Origin: Allonocardiopsis opalescens
GTDB taxonomy: Bacteria > Actinomycetota > Actinomycetes > Streptosporangiales > Streptosporangiaceae
Length of the DNA: 64,000 nt
Direction: 5' to 3'
Assembly (NCBI RefSeq): GCF_003002095.1
Contig: NZ_PVZC01000005.1
Location: 527,773 to 591,772 of the forward strand
In this document: piece after piece, positions 33,236 to 40,510 of the stretch
Layout: each line of letters starts with the position of its first letter
Numbering within the stretch: position 1 is the stretch's first letter
Translations under genes and position numbers: made by a program
The notes under the pieces: generated by a model
What the model was told of the DNA's origin: nothing
Seen by the model: the letters and a program-made list of their open reading frames with translations, nothing else
Database searches by the model: none

Positions 33236-33964
33236 TTATACAGGAAATGGAACGCCCAACTCCCAAACCTTCTCAAAGCTGTCGATGTAGATTTTCGCCA
33301 GTTCACCACTCCGGCGACCGTCAATTTCGAACACCGGACTGCTTGCAGCCGGGACCCCATAGACGTGTTGATTAACAAGCAACCGCTCGTCGACACGATA
33401 CAGTGAATTATATAGCACCGTCCGATGAAGCCGAATTTGTATGCGCTGTTCATCAAGAATAGGGAGATAGAGCACTAGGGCATTGCGGACCTTGGCGGAC
33501 ATCGCGTCGCCGATCCGTTCTTCGTCACCCCGATGCTCGACCTGCGGACTTGACGGATCGCCGAGCAGGATACGGATCATGACGCCTGCAAGCGCCTTCC
33601 GCTCAAAGACGGCAAGGATTCCCGCGTCCTCGGCCAAGAAAAGGCCGCTGTAGACGAGAATCGCGATCTCCTTCTCGGCAGACTCGAAGTGCCGCAACCA
33701 CACATCACGGGGAACAGCCCAACGGTGGGGGTAGAGCACCCCGTTGTTAAGGACGCCCAACGGTTGGGTGCCCGCTTCGACCTCTGGCCACAATCTGTAT
33801 TCGGGCTCACCGACCAGATCGACCACGGCCCACCGGTGGCGCGGGTGGGGCGTGCGGCCAGCGAGCCATCTACGGACCGTCTTCGGGTCGACGCCGACGC
33901 GGGCCGCCACGTCGGCATCGGTCAGGCGGGCGGCCGCCATGGCGCGGCGCAGGGCGTCGTTCAC
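33236..33964 (-). CDS. XRE-family regulator with DUF5919-like domain, copy 1
   Basis: The 242-residue protein has an N-terminal helix-turn-helix (RLTDADVAARVGVDPKTVRR, WLAGRTPHPRHRWAV). A longer C-terminal domain follows: LYPHRWAVPRDVWLRHFESA, EIAILVYSGLFLAEDAGIL, VMIRILLGDPSSPQ, IRLHRTVLYNSLYRVDERLL. That domain resembles the DUF5919/PLD-like ligand domain of actinobacterial AICE regulators. A paralogue lies at 38406-39140. GTG 33964 follows GGAGG at five bases. Its promoter overlaps a tandem 10-bp repeat, probably for autoregulation. The effector could be a nucleotide or phospholipid-like ligand; this is not known. Confidence 0.8.
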   Translation of the reverse strand: MNDALRRAMAAARLTDADVAARVGVDPKTVRRWLAGRTPHPRHRWAVVDLVGEPEYRLWPEVEAGTQPLGVLNNGVLYPHRWAVPRDVWLRHFESAEKEIAILVYSGLFLAEDAGILAVFERKALAGVMIRILLGDPSSPQVEHRGDEERIGDAMSAKVRNALVLYLPILDEQRIQIRLHRTVLYNSLYRVDERLLVNQHVYGVPAASSPVFEIDGRRSGELAKIYIDSFEKVWELGVPFPV

Positions 33965-33991
33965 CTTGTCCTCCGGTGCACGGGACTCCCG

Positions 33992-34021
33992 ACCCTAACA
34001 GAAGAAGTCCCAAGACGTCCC
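33992..34021 (-). promoter_or_regulatory. Promoter and tandem operator of XRE copy 1
   Basis: On the minus strand, two consecutive 10-mers GGGACGTCTT and GGGACTTCTT (34021-34012, 34011-34002) precede TTAGGGT (33998-33992), a likely -10 box. A related GGACGTCTC pair flanks the -10 of the second XRE gene. Confidence 0.55.
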
Positions 34022-34128
34022 TAGGCGTGGCATGGACGAGGTATCCATGTCCACCTGGCCGGACGAGAGTTCTTCCCGGAAGCGCCGCCCCGTTGGCGGA
34101 GATCATCGGCGCACGTAGGGAGAACGTC

Positions 34129-34341
34129 GTGGCAAGACAATCGAAGGTCTCGAACGACCGGAGCGTCAGCGGCGGCGCGGCTCCGGTCGGTCGCAGCGCC
34201 GACGCGGATGGGCCGGCCTTGTCGACAGGCCGAGTGCCGGACGACGCGGGACCTGTGGCCGGGCCGCCGCTGCCGCGACGGGTGGCAGGGGTGAACTGGC
34301 GCCTCGCACGCCATCTCGCTCACTGGGAGACCAGTAGATAG
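34129..34341 (+). CDS. Small hypothetical protein
   Basis: GTG 34129 follows GGGAG at a normal distance and opens a frame of 70 residues, rich in Gly, Pro and Arg, ending GVNWRLARHLAHWETSR. No family is recognised. The dense end (VNWRLARHL) and the good ribosome-binding site argue for coding; the low-complexity middle argues against. It lies divergent from XRE copy 1. No further gene is visible up to 34533. Confidence 0.35.
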   Translation: MARQSKVSNDRSVSGGAAPVGRSADADGPALSTGRVPDDAGPVAGPPLPRRVAGVNWRLARHLAHWETSR

Positions 34342-34533
34342 CGACCGTGGTTTTCGGGGAGCCGTTCCTCTACCAAGGCGGTGAATTTCCTGCCGGTCTG
34401 GCTTCCTAATCCCGAGGGTGACCACGCCACCGGATAGCAATCGCGACGGTGGTGGGCACCCTTTCGGTAAGAGCCGCCACATCAGATAGCTCATCTTCGG
34501 CACGCGCGTGCCTCGCATGTGAAGGTTCCCGGT

Positions 34534-34914
34534 ATGCCCATACCCGCCTTGGTGCCGCTGGGAGAGGCAGCCCGTCTGTCCGGACGCCACCCTGAGACGT
34601 TGAAGGAGATGGCCGAGGCCGGGCAGGTTTTCGCCTTTTTCGTCAGCGGCCACTACTACTTTGACCCCGGCCGCCTTCCCGATCGCCCGCCTCTGCCCGA
34701 AGAACTGCGGGGGGAGCTACCGGAGTTGATGACCGCCCAGGAGGTCGCTCGGCTGTTCCGCGTGCATCCCAAGACCGTCACCAGTTGGGCGCGCCAAGGA
34801 AGGTTGCCGTACATCCGCACCTTGGGCGGACACCGGCGCTACGTAGCCGAGGACGTTCACAAACTGCTCGGCCAGCAGGACATCCACGGACAGCAGGGCA
34901 ACGGAGAACCGTGA
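34534..34914 (+). CDS. BldC-like double helix-turn-helix protein
   Basis: The 126-residue protein has two MerR-type helix-turn-helix segments. The first is weak (VPLGEAARLSGRHPETLKEM, YYFDPGRLPDRP). The second is BldC-like and strong (LMTAQEVARLFRVHPKTVTS, WARQGRLPYIRTLGGHRRY). BldC-type proteins bind direct DNA repeats; AICEs often carry such small regulators or excisionase-like proteins. ATG 34534 has GAAGG eight bases before it. The stop overlaps a short downstream frame (GTGA), suggesting coupling. Confidence 0.78.
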   Translation: MPIPALVPLGEAARLSGRHPETLKEMAEAGQVFAFFVSGHYYFDPGRLPDRPPLPEELRGELPELMTAQEVARLFRVHPKTVTSWARQGRLPYIRTLGGHRRYVAEDVHKLLGQQDIHGQQGNGEP

Positions 34915-35024
34915 CCGAGCCGGTCTTTTCCCATACCGAACAGCCCGTCCAGTTCGACCCAGCGAGCCTTGATTCTGAGTGTGAAACCTTTCATAACAAC
35001 GCCTTTTCGCAAGGCGATTCCTAA
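34911..35024 (+). CDS. 37-residue small protein, unknown
   Basis: GTG 34911 overlaps the preceding TGA (GTGA) and has GGAGAACC directly upstream, the same ribosome-binding sequence used by the next gene at 35041. The product (VTEPVFSHTEQPVQFDPASL, then DSECETFHNNAFSQGDS) is acidic with one cysteine. No family is recognised. Confidence 0.4.
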   Translation: MTEPVFSHTEQPVQFDPASLDSECETFHNNAFSQGDS

Positions 35025-35040
35025 CGAGGATTGGAGAACC

Positions 35041-36048
35041 GTGGACTCGCCGCCCATTCAAATCGACCTGGACAACACATCTCATGACGGTGTACTTGTC
35101 GATGCCGCCGTGACGCTTCCGTCCGTGGTCAACTCCGTCCGCGTCGCCCGGCGATTCGTGCGTGCCCTTCTAGCCGGTACGCCCGTCGCGGACGACGGTG
35201 AACTCATTGTCTCCGAGCTGGCGACGCATGCCTTCTGGCGTACGTCGTCGCGATCGGTCGGACGGTTCCACGTCCACGTGAAGGGCGGTGACGGGGTATT
35301 CCGGATCGAGGTATACGACGATCCGGCCGGTCGGTACTCGCGAGAGGCCAATGACGCGGTCACTCACGCGATGAGCGGGTGCGAACTGGCGCTGGTCTCG
35401 CTGGTGGCGTCGCGGTTCGGCTCTCGGAGCGACCGCTTCGTACATCTGGTCTGGGCGGAACTGCACTGGGACGACGACGTGCCACGGGGACGTGCCAGTA
35501 TGGCCCTGCCGGTCGGTCGGCGTACCTGTTGGCTGACCAAGATGCAGGAGGCGGCGGAGGATGACGCGGTGAGCCCACGGCCGACGGCATGGGGCGCGTA
35601 CGCGCAGATCGCCGAGGTCCTGCGTCAGCGGATCGCGACCAAGGAACTCGTGCCGGGGCAACCGTTTCCGTCCGAGTCCGCGCTGTCCGCCGAGTTCTCC
35701 GTGGCACGCAACACGGTGCGTCGAGCGCTGGCCGAGCTGGAGGCGGAAGGGCTCACCCGCACGGTTCCCGGCACCGGCCGGATTGTGCGGGAGCCCGGAA
35801 GCACCGACGATGCCGAAGGCGCCCAACCGCAGTACCGCCGCATCGCCGCCGAGTTGCGCGCGCGGATCGACAGCGGCGAACTCGCACCGGGCGACCCTGT
35901 CCCGAGCGAGGCGACGGTGGCCAGGAACTTCCGCGTGTCGCGGGGCACCGCCCGCCAAGCACTCACCGATCTGGAAGGCGCCGGCCTCATCGTCGCGGTG
36001 CCGGGCAAGGGCCGGTTCGTCCGTGTCACTGAAGAACCCGAACGTTAG
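35041..36048 (+). CDS. Degenerate HATPase fused to two GntR winged helices
   Basis: The 335-residue protein combines an N-terminal anti-sigma-like HATPase fold (~20-150: LPSVVNSVRVARRFVRALLA, ELIVSELATHAFW, FRIEVYDDPAG) with two tandem GntR winged helices. These are ~188-252 (YAQIAEVLRQRIATKELVPG to GTGRIV) and ~267-331 (YRRIAAELRARIDSGELAPG to GKGRFV). The HATPase N-box normally reads ELVTNA; here it reads ELATHA, so the ATP/Mg asparagine is His, suggesting a non-hydrolysing or ligand-sensing domain. GTG 35041 follows GGAGAACC. KorSA-type GntR repressors control transfer in pSAM2-like elements, and this protein may do the same here. Confidence 0.75.
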   Translation: MDSPPIQIDLDNTSHDGVLVDAAVTLPSVVNSVRVARRFVRALLAGTPVADDGELIVSELATHAFWRTSSRSVGRFHVHVKGGDGVFRIEVYDDPAGRYSREANDAVTHAMSGCELALVSLVASRFGSRSDRFVHLVWAELHWDDDVPRGRASMALPVGRRTCWLTKMQEAAEDDAVSPRPTAWGAYAQIAEVLRQRIATKELVPGQPFPSESALSAEFSVARNTVRRALAELEAEGLTRTVPGTGRIVREPGSTDDAEGAQPQYRRIAAELRARIDSGELAPGDPVPSEATVARNFRVSRGTARQALTDLEGAGLIVAVPGKGRFVRVTEEPER

Positions 36049-36058
36049 CCTTGCACAT

Positions 36059-36613
36059 GTGGAACATGTCCAGTGGGCGCGTGACCTAGCCCGGCGCCTC
36101 CTCGAAGAACCGCTACCGCGCCGCTGGGCGCACTCCCAAGGCGTCGCCGAACAGGCTGAGTCGTTGCGGGCGATCACCGGTCAGGACGCCGATCTATTGA
36201 CGGCCGCCGCCTGGTTGCACGACATCGGGTACTCGCCCGCTCTGGTGAAGACGGGCTTCCATCCGCTCGACGGCGCCCGGTACCTCCGCGACGTCGAGCA
36301 GGCCGACGAACGGCTCTGCTCACTGGTGGCGCACCACTCTTGCGCTCTCATCGAGGCGGACGAACGGGGACTCGCCGATGAACTGTCGCGGGAGTTCGCA
36401 CTACAACCCAAGGAACTCCGGCAAGCGCTGATCTACTGCGACATGACCACCGGTCCGGACGGCGGCCACCTCCCGGTCGAAGGGCGGCTAGCCGAGATCA
36501 AGAAGCGCTATGGTCCTGCTGATGTTGTATTTCGCTTCATCGAGCGAGCAGAGCCGGATCTACTTGATGCAGTCCATACCATTGAGCAGCAACAAGCGAA
36601 TCGGCCAACCTAG
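36059..36613 (+). CDS. HD-domain phosphohydrolase
   Basis: The 184-residue protein has an HD domain: RRWAHSQGVAEQAESLRAIT (first His), TAAAWLHDIGYSPAL (His-Asp pair), LVAHHSCALIEADERG and LIYCDMTTGPDGGHL (last Asp). Such proteins hydrolyse nucleotides or phosphate esters and are frequent in actinobacterial mobile elements. TAGCCT (36046-36051) ends seven bases before GTG 36059, so it is likely read from a leaderless mRNA. The TAG of that box is also the stop codon of the GntR-fusion gene. Confidence 0.85.
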   Translation: MEHVQWARDLARRLLEEPLPRRWAHSQGVAEQAESLRAITGQDADLLTAAAWLHDIGYSPALVKTGFHPLDGARYLRDVEQADERLCSLVAHHSCALIEADERGLADELSREFALQPKELRQALIYCDMTTGPDGGHLPVEGRLAEIKKRYGPADVVFRFIERAEPDLLDAVHTIEQQQANRPT

Positions 36614-36678
36614 TTCAATAGAGATGAACTCCGAAGGGTCATATAAATCCAAGTCGGAAGCCCCGATACGCTGACGCT

Positions 36679-37893
36679 TTATGACACATCGGGGAAGCTT
36701 TGGTTAAGCCACTGCTGCACAGAATGCGGAGTGGTCCGGCCATGTTGCCGAAGGACGTCAACTATATCCCTGCCACACACAAGGGATATAGGGTGGCCAT
36801 CCTCTCGAATTTCCTCCTGGACCTGCTTATGGAAGTACGATGTAGTCACGAGGACCCCGAAGTTCCGGTGCCTCAAACGCGAGATTAGACGTGAGGCCTC
36901 TTTCACCCCTACAGCATTGGTAGGATCATAGCACTTGGCCTCAAGCGCGAAATCGATGGAAATCGTATTCGCCGGCGGCCCCAGTATATACTCACCCACG
37001 GCATCACGTCCGCCGTCGCGGCTCGGACGTGTCACATCGCAAACTCCGGTCCGCGGTGCAAGCAGGCGCCAGATCGCCACCGCGCAAGCTTCGAAGGCAT
37101 GCTCGCGGCCCCGGAAATACTCTCTGATAAGCGCCAATATCTTCTGGCCCTCACTGTCCTCGGGCAACTGCTCCTTCTTAGACCTAATAACAGTTGTGGA
37201 GGGGGCAAGTAGCGGGCGATAGGTGCGGCGTTCAACCCAGTCCCGCCAAGCTGCCGGACAGTCGCCTTCCAGTGTATCTCCACCCGCAAGAACATGCTGG
37301 ATCCATGAGCGCGAGATTCGCGCTTCGTCGAGTACGGTGAATCGAGCGCGATAGTTCTGAAAACGGTGCCCTGCAGTCGAGCGCCAGATAGCAGCCAACT
37401 CGTCATCAGAAGTTAGATTTGGACCGCCAGGAGCGAGCAGCCCCCGGAAGCGCACAGCACGACCCGCTGTCGACGCCTTCTGAAAAAGGAGGAATGGCGG
37501 AACTCCTGCGCCACGTTCAGCAGGGTCGCCATGCGAAGCCGCAAAGGCATCCCGAAGAAGCATATTACCGGACCGGGGCGTGTCGTGAAGATCTCTCCCC
37601 GGAGTCCTATTGTCGCCATAATAGGTGAATGTACCGGTCTCCAGATCCAGATAGTCAGGCCAGTCAATCTCGCCACCAGTTGTGTAGAGGACACTGAGCC
37701 GGACCGTGCCCTTCGCCGGAGATCCCCTATGGCGAAAACCCCCCTGGTTGCCGACGCCAGGTATCAGTTTGGAAATCGGATCGTCGCCAGCGTTCCGTTG
37801 TGATCCACCAGCGTAGACAGCATCCACTACCAGGTCGGCATCCGGCAGGTCTCTGAAGGGGATATGCGGCTCGGAGCCAACAGCGATACTCAT
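36679..37893 (-). CDS. AspBHI-type modification-dependent restriction endonuclease
   Basis: The 404-residue protein matches AspBHI. The N-terminal domain shows VVDAVYAGGSQRNAGDDPIS, GVGNQGGFRHRGS, TGGEIDWPDYLDLETGTFTY and YGDNRTPGRDLHDTPRSGN. The C-terminal part is an Mrr-like nuclease with SRDGGRDAVGEYILGP, IDFALEAKCYDPTN (catalytic D and ExK) and VLVTTSYFHKQVQEEI. AspBHI recognises DNA carrying 5-methylcytosine, so this is a type IV-like defence enzyme needing no methylase. The gene is visibly poorer in GC than its neighbours, with a very AT-rich start region. It faces the HD gene convergently and reads in the same direction as the Nudix gene. Confidence 0.88.
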   Translation of the reverse strand: MSIAVGSEPHIPFRDLPDADLVVDAVYAGGSQRNAGDDPISKLIPGVGNQGGFRHRGSPAKGTVRLSVLYTTGGEIDWPDYLDLETGTFTYYGDNRTPGRDLHDTPRSGNMLLRDAFAASHGDPAERGAGVPPFLLFQKASTAGRAVRFRGLLAPGGPNLTSDDELAAIWRSTAGHRFQNYRARFTVLDEARISRSWIQHVLAGGDTLEGDCPAAWRDWVERRTYRPLLAPSTTVIRSKKEQLPEDSEGQKILALIREYFRGREHAFEACAVAIWRLLAPRTGVCDVTRPSRDGGRDAVGEYILGPPANTISIDFALEAKCYDPTNAVGVKEASRLISRLRHRNFGVLVTTSYFHKQVQEEIREDGHPISLVCGRDIVDVLRQHGRTTPHSVQQWLNQSFPDVS

Positions 37894-37910
37894 AGCTATA
37901 TATGTATCAG

Positions 37911-38387
37911 TTATCCGATATGCGGTGTTAGGGGATCTTCAAGATAGCGCTTGACTCGCAACTGCATCGACCGATCCATGAGGTACGTGGCGAGATCCGT
38001 CTTAGGCACCCACCGGACTTCCTTGGATTCGTCGCTCGGCGTCGGCTCGCCGGACACCGGGCGGGCGGTGAGGACGATCGAAAATTCCTGTCGGGCTTCG
38101 CCGTTGCTGGTGTAAAGGATGACGTGCTTGGGGTCGGTGTAGATGCCGGAGATGCCGGTGATCTCGCACTCGACGCCGGTTTCCTCGCGGGTCTCGCGGA
38201 TGGCGGCCTGCGGGAGGGATTCGCCGAGGTCGATGGCGCCGCCGGGGACGGCCCAGTTGTCGTTGTCGGTGCGGCGGATCAGCAGGATCTCGTCCTGGTC
38301 GTTGACGACGATCACGTTCACGGACGGGACGAGGCTGTTGGCTTTCGGGGCCTGCGGGTCGTCGTAGTAGTCGATTCTGCGGGCCAC
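37911..38387 (-). CDS. Nudix hydrolase (Pif-like position)
   Basis: The 158-residue protein carries a complete Nudix box (GGAIDLGESLPQAAIRETRE, then ETGV) and the fold's strands (SVNVIVVNDQDEILLIRRTD; EVRWVPKTDL). It would hydrolyse a nucleoside-diphosphate derivative. In pSAM2 the Nudix protein Pif gives immunity against transfer between like donors. This gene's place next to an XRE regulator in an AICE suggests the same role, by analogy. GTG 38387 follows GGGAG, 18 bp behind XRE copy 2; both are probably one transcript. Confidence 0.85.
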   Translation of the reverse strand: MARRIDYYDDPQAPKANSLVPSVNVIVVNDQDEILLIRRTDNDNWAVPGGAIDLGESLPQAAIRETREETGVECEITGISGIYTDPKHVILYTSNGEARQEFSIVLTARPVSGEPTPSDESKEVRWVPKTDLATYLMDRSMQLRVKRYLEDPLTPHIG

Positions 38388-38405
38388 GACTCTCCCTGTC
38401 GTCGG

Positions 38406-39140
38406 TCAGTCCAGGGGGCGGGCGCCCTCCCAGACGCGTTCGAAGCTGTCGACGTAGGTGGTCACCATGCCACCGCCGGCCACTTTACGCAGGTGGAAGA
38501 CTGGCGCGTTGCCCGCTGGGGTGCCGTAGATGTGGGTGTTGACGAGCAGCTGGTCGTCGGCCCGGTAGATCGAGTTGTACAGGGTCGTGCTGTGGAGGCG
38601 GATCTCGGCGCCGTCGGCGCCGCGGAGCGGCTTGTACAGGACGATCACGTTGCGGATCTTCGCGGCCATGGCGTCGCCAATACCCTCGTCCGCACCGCGC
38701 TGGGCGACCTCGGCGCTGTCCGGGTCGCCGAGCAGCACGCGGACGCGGACGCCGGCCGCCGCCTTGTCGGCAAGCAGACGCAGAAGTCCGGAGTCGTCCG
38801 CGAGGAAGAAGCCGCTGTAGACGAGGATGCCGATCTCGCTCTCGGCCGAGGAGAACAGCCGCGACCAGGCGTCGCGCGGCACCGCCCAGCGGTGCGGGTG
38901 GATGGCGACGATCTCGCTCTCGGACGCCGCCGCCGTCTGCTCTTTGGTGAGCCCTTCGGGCCACAGGTAGGTCTCTTCGACCTTGAGCAGAGCCGCGACG
39001 GTGTAGCGGTGCTTGCGGTACGGAAGGCGGCCGTTGATCCAGCGCTCGACGCTCTTGGGGTCGACGCCCACCTTCTCGGCGAGCTGGGCAGGCGTCAGCC
39101 CGCGCTCAAGTAGAGCCGCGCGCAGCCTCTCGTTCGCCAT
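38406..39140 (-). CDS. XRE-family regulator with DUF5919-like domain, copy 2
   Basis: The 244-residue protein is a clear paralogue of the one at 33236-33964. It has a helix-turn-helix (LTPAQLAEKVGVDPKSVERW, INGRLPYRKHRYTV) and then HPHRWAVPRDAWSRLFSSAE, EIGILVYSGFFLADDSGLLR, VRVRVLLGDPDSAEVAQRG, IRLHSTTLYNSIYRADDQLL. Its codon use is GC-rich, unlike copy 1. It starts at ATG 39140, divergent from the transfer gene run, and is followed by the Nudix gene. Confidence 0.83.
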   Translation of the reverse strand: MANERLRAALLERGLTPAQLAEKVGVDPKSVERWINGRLPYRKHRYTVAALLKVEETYLWPEGLTKEQTAAASESEIVAIHPHRWAVPRDAWSRLFSSAESEIGILVYSGFFLADDSGLLRLLADKAAAGVRVRVLLGDPDSAEVAQRGADEGIGDAMAAKIRNVIVLYKPLRGADGAEIRLHSTTLYNSIYRADDQLLVNTHIYGTPAGNAPVFHLRKVAGGGMVTTYVDSFERVWEGARPLD

Positions 39141-39155
39141 GGACCCCGTGTCCGT

Positions 39156-39195
39156 AGGACGTCTCAGGACGCGCTCACCCTAGCCGGGACGTCTC
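39156..39195 (-). promoter_or_regulatory. Promoter and operator of XRE copy 2
   Basis: GGACGTCTC occurs at 39157-39165 and 39187-39195, 30 bp apart in the same orientation. They flank ACCCTA (39177-39182), which reads TAGGGT, a -10 box, on the minus strand. The motif is related to the tandem repeat before XRE copy 1. Confidence 0.5.
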
Positions 39196-39335
39196 GCACC
39201 CGTCCAGTCAGGTACTGACCGTGTCCGGCTCACCTGGCGGATGCTCATCACCGTAAGCCGAAACAGCGTCCGCAGCACCGGATTCGAATCGGGCGATCAC
39301 CCCTCTAACGGCAGGTAGGTGATCGATCGGTTGAG

Positions 39336-39370
39336 AGAATCTGCACATGTTATACATGTATAGATTCTCC
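39336..39370. promoter_or_regulatory. 35-bp palindromic operator before the transfer genes
   Basis: GAGAATCT (39336-39343) and AGATTCTC (39363-39370) are the outer arms. Inside lie two ACATGT boxes (39346-39351, 39355-39360), all symmetric around 39353. An offset perfect palindrome TATACATGTATA sits at 39352-39363. This AT-rich site is 38 bp before the first transfer-operon gene and is a strong candidate for a dimeric GntR- or XRE-type repressor site. Confidence 0.7.
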
Positions 39371-39407
39371 GCTATCCGGAGTCGCGGGCCGACACGAGAG
39401 GGGGATC

Positions 39408-39623
39408 GTGCGAGACCGGACCACTGAGCGAGATGACGACCGCTGCCTGTGCGGGGCTCGGGCTGAGAAGGACCGGCGGATGTGCCGCAAGTGCCGCGCC
39501 CGGATGCGCTGGCAGCGACGCGTGGCAAAGGCGCGCCAAGCGGCCCGTGACGCCGACGCCGCCCGCTTCGCCCTGGCCCTGTACCGACCCGTTCCGCCGC
39601 TGATGGAGGTGAGTGCATCGTGA
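39408..39623 (+). CDS. Small zinc-ribbon-like protein of the transfer region
   Basis: The 71-residue basic protein has a CxC...CxxC pattern (DDRCLCGARAEKDRRMCRKC) followed by an Arg-rich helix (RARMRWQRRVAKARQ). It resembles the small zinc-binding proteins at this place in other AICEs. GAGAGGGGG precedes GTG 39408. Its stop overlaps the next gene (GTGA). It may bind DNA; this is inferred. Confidence 0.65.
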   Translation: MRDRTTERDDDRCLCGARAEKDRRMCRKCRARMRWQRRVAKARQAARDADAARFALALYRPVPPLMEVSAS

Positions 39624-39886
39624 ACCGCAACGCCGTCGAACTGGTGCCCGCGAAGCGGCGCGGCTTCGGCCGCCGGGGCGCCGTCGAGGTCGTGGGCGTG
39701 AAGACGCGCCCCGACGACCACTTCACCCGGCTGTGGCCGAGCGACGACACCGACGCGCTCTACCGGATCGTCATGCTCCCTATCCGCGTCGTCGCCCTGC
39801 TCATTCTCTGGGCCACCTCATCGCCCGGCCGCAGCGGCTTCGCCTTCATCGTCGCTGCGGCCGTCACCGCCTACTTCCTGCTGTGA
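39620..39886 (+). CDS. Small membrane protein of the transfer region
   Basis: The 88-residue protein has a basic N-terminus (NRNAVELVPAKRRGFGRRGA) and two hydrophobic segments (VMLPIRVVALLILWATS; FAFIVAAAVTAYFLL). It is coupled to the gene before it by a GTGA overlap. Spd-like plasmid-spread proteins are of this size and type, but no direct motif proves the link. Confidence 0.6.
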   Translation: MNRNAVELVPAKRRGFGRRGAVEVVGVKTRPDDHFTRLWPSDDTDALYRIVMLPIRVVALLILWATSSPGRSGFAFIVAAAVTAYFLL

Positions 39887-39911
39887 ACCGCCGATTCGGA
39901 AGGAGGTACCC

Positions 39912-40106
39912 GTGATCGTCTCGCTTTCGGCCGTCGTGATGCTCGCCGCCCTGGTCTGGGGTCTGTGGCGCTTCGCCGGCCTGCGGCTGTGGCACGCCGC
40001 CGTGTGCGTGTTCCTCGGCTTCTATCTCGCGTCGAGTTCCGTCGGTCCCTACATCGAGCAGGCCGGGCAGGCCGTCGCCTCGTTCCTGTCCGGCCTGGAC
40101 TTCTGA
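39912..40106 (+). CDS. Very small membrane protein of the transfer region
   Basis: The 64-residue protein has two hydrophobic helices (IVSLSAVVMLAALVWGLWRF; AAVCVFLGFYLASSSV). A strong AAGGAGGT lies six bases before GTG 39912. Proteins like this are common upstream of traB in AICEs; the function is unknown, perhaps intramycelial spread. Confidence 0.6.
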   Translation: MIVSLSAVVMLAALVWGLWRFAGLRLWHAAVCVFLGFYLASSSVGPYIEQAGQAVASFLSGLDF

Positions 40107-40156
40107 ACGGTTCCCGCATGCCCGGCTTCCGAGCGAAGGGAGACACGACAACGCCC

Positions 40157-40510
40157 ATGACGAACCGATCCACCGCCCACGCGTCCGTTGACCTGGAGGC
40201 CGTCCGCACCCATTACCGCCTCGCGCTGCTCGTCCGCTCGTTCCACACCCTGTGGACGTCCGTCGCCGACATTCCCGTACTGGTCGCCGAGATCGACCGT
40301 TCCCGCGCCCTGCTCGACCTGACCAGCGGCCAGTACGCCGACCTGGTCGCCGCCGCCCGCGCCACCCTCGCCGCGCACGGCGACGGCGAGGATGACCCGC
40401 TCTGGTACCTCCGCGATGAGCTTGCCGCACATGGACGGCTGCCCGACGACGCGTCGCCGCAGTACCTCGCGCTGACCTGGGCGCTCCGCCGTGCCGGGGG
40501 TGTCCGATGA
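40157..40510 (+). CDS. Helical protein upstream of traB, unknown function
   Basis: The 117-residue protein (VDLEAVRTHYRLALLVRSFH, WTSVADIPVLVAEIDRSRAL, SGQYADLVAAARATLAAHGD) is helical and acidic. ATG 40157 is chosen; ATG 40118 would add 13 residues. Its stop overlaps the TraB start (ATGA), so the two are coupled. No family is recognised with confidence. Confidence 0.6.
   Translation: MTNRSTAHASVDLEAVRTHYRLALLVRSFHTLWTSVADIPVLVAEIDRSRALLDLTSGQYADLVAAARATLAAHGDGEDDPLWYLRDELAAHGRLPDDASPQYLALTWALRRAGGVR

Noticed and set aside
33976..34128. An upstream extension of the small protein gene at 34129
   Set aside because: It would run through the divergent promoter and operator of the XRE gene and lacks a ribosome-binding site.
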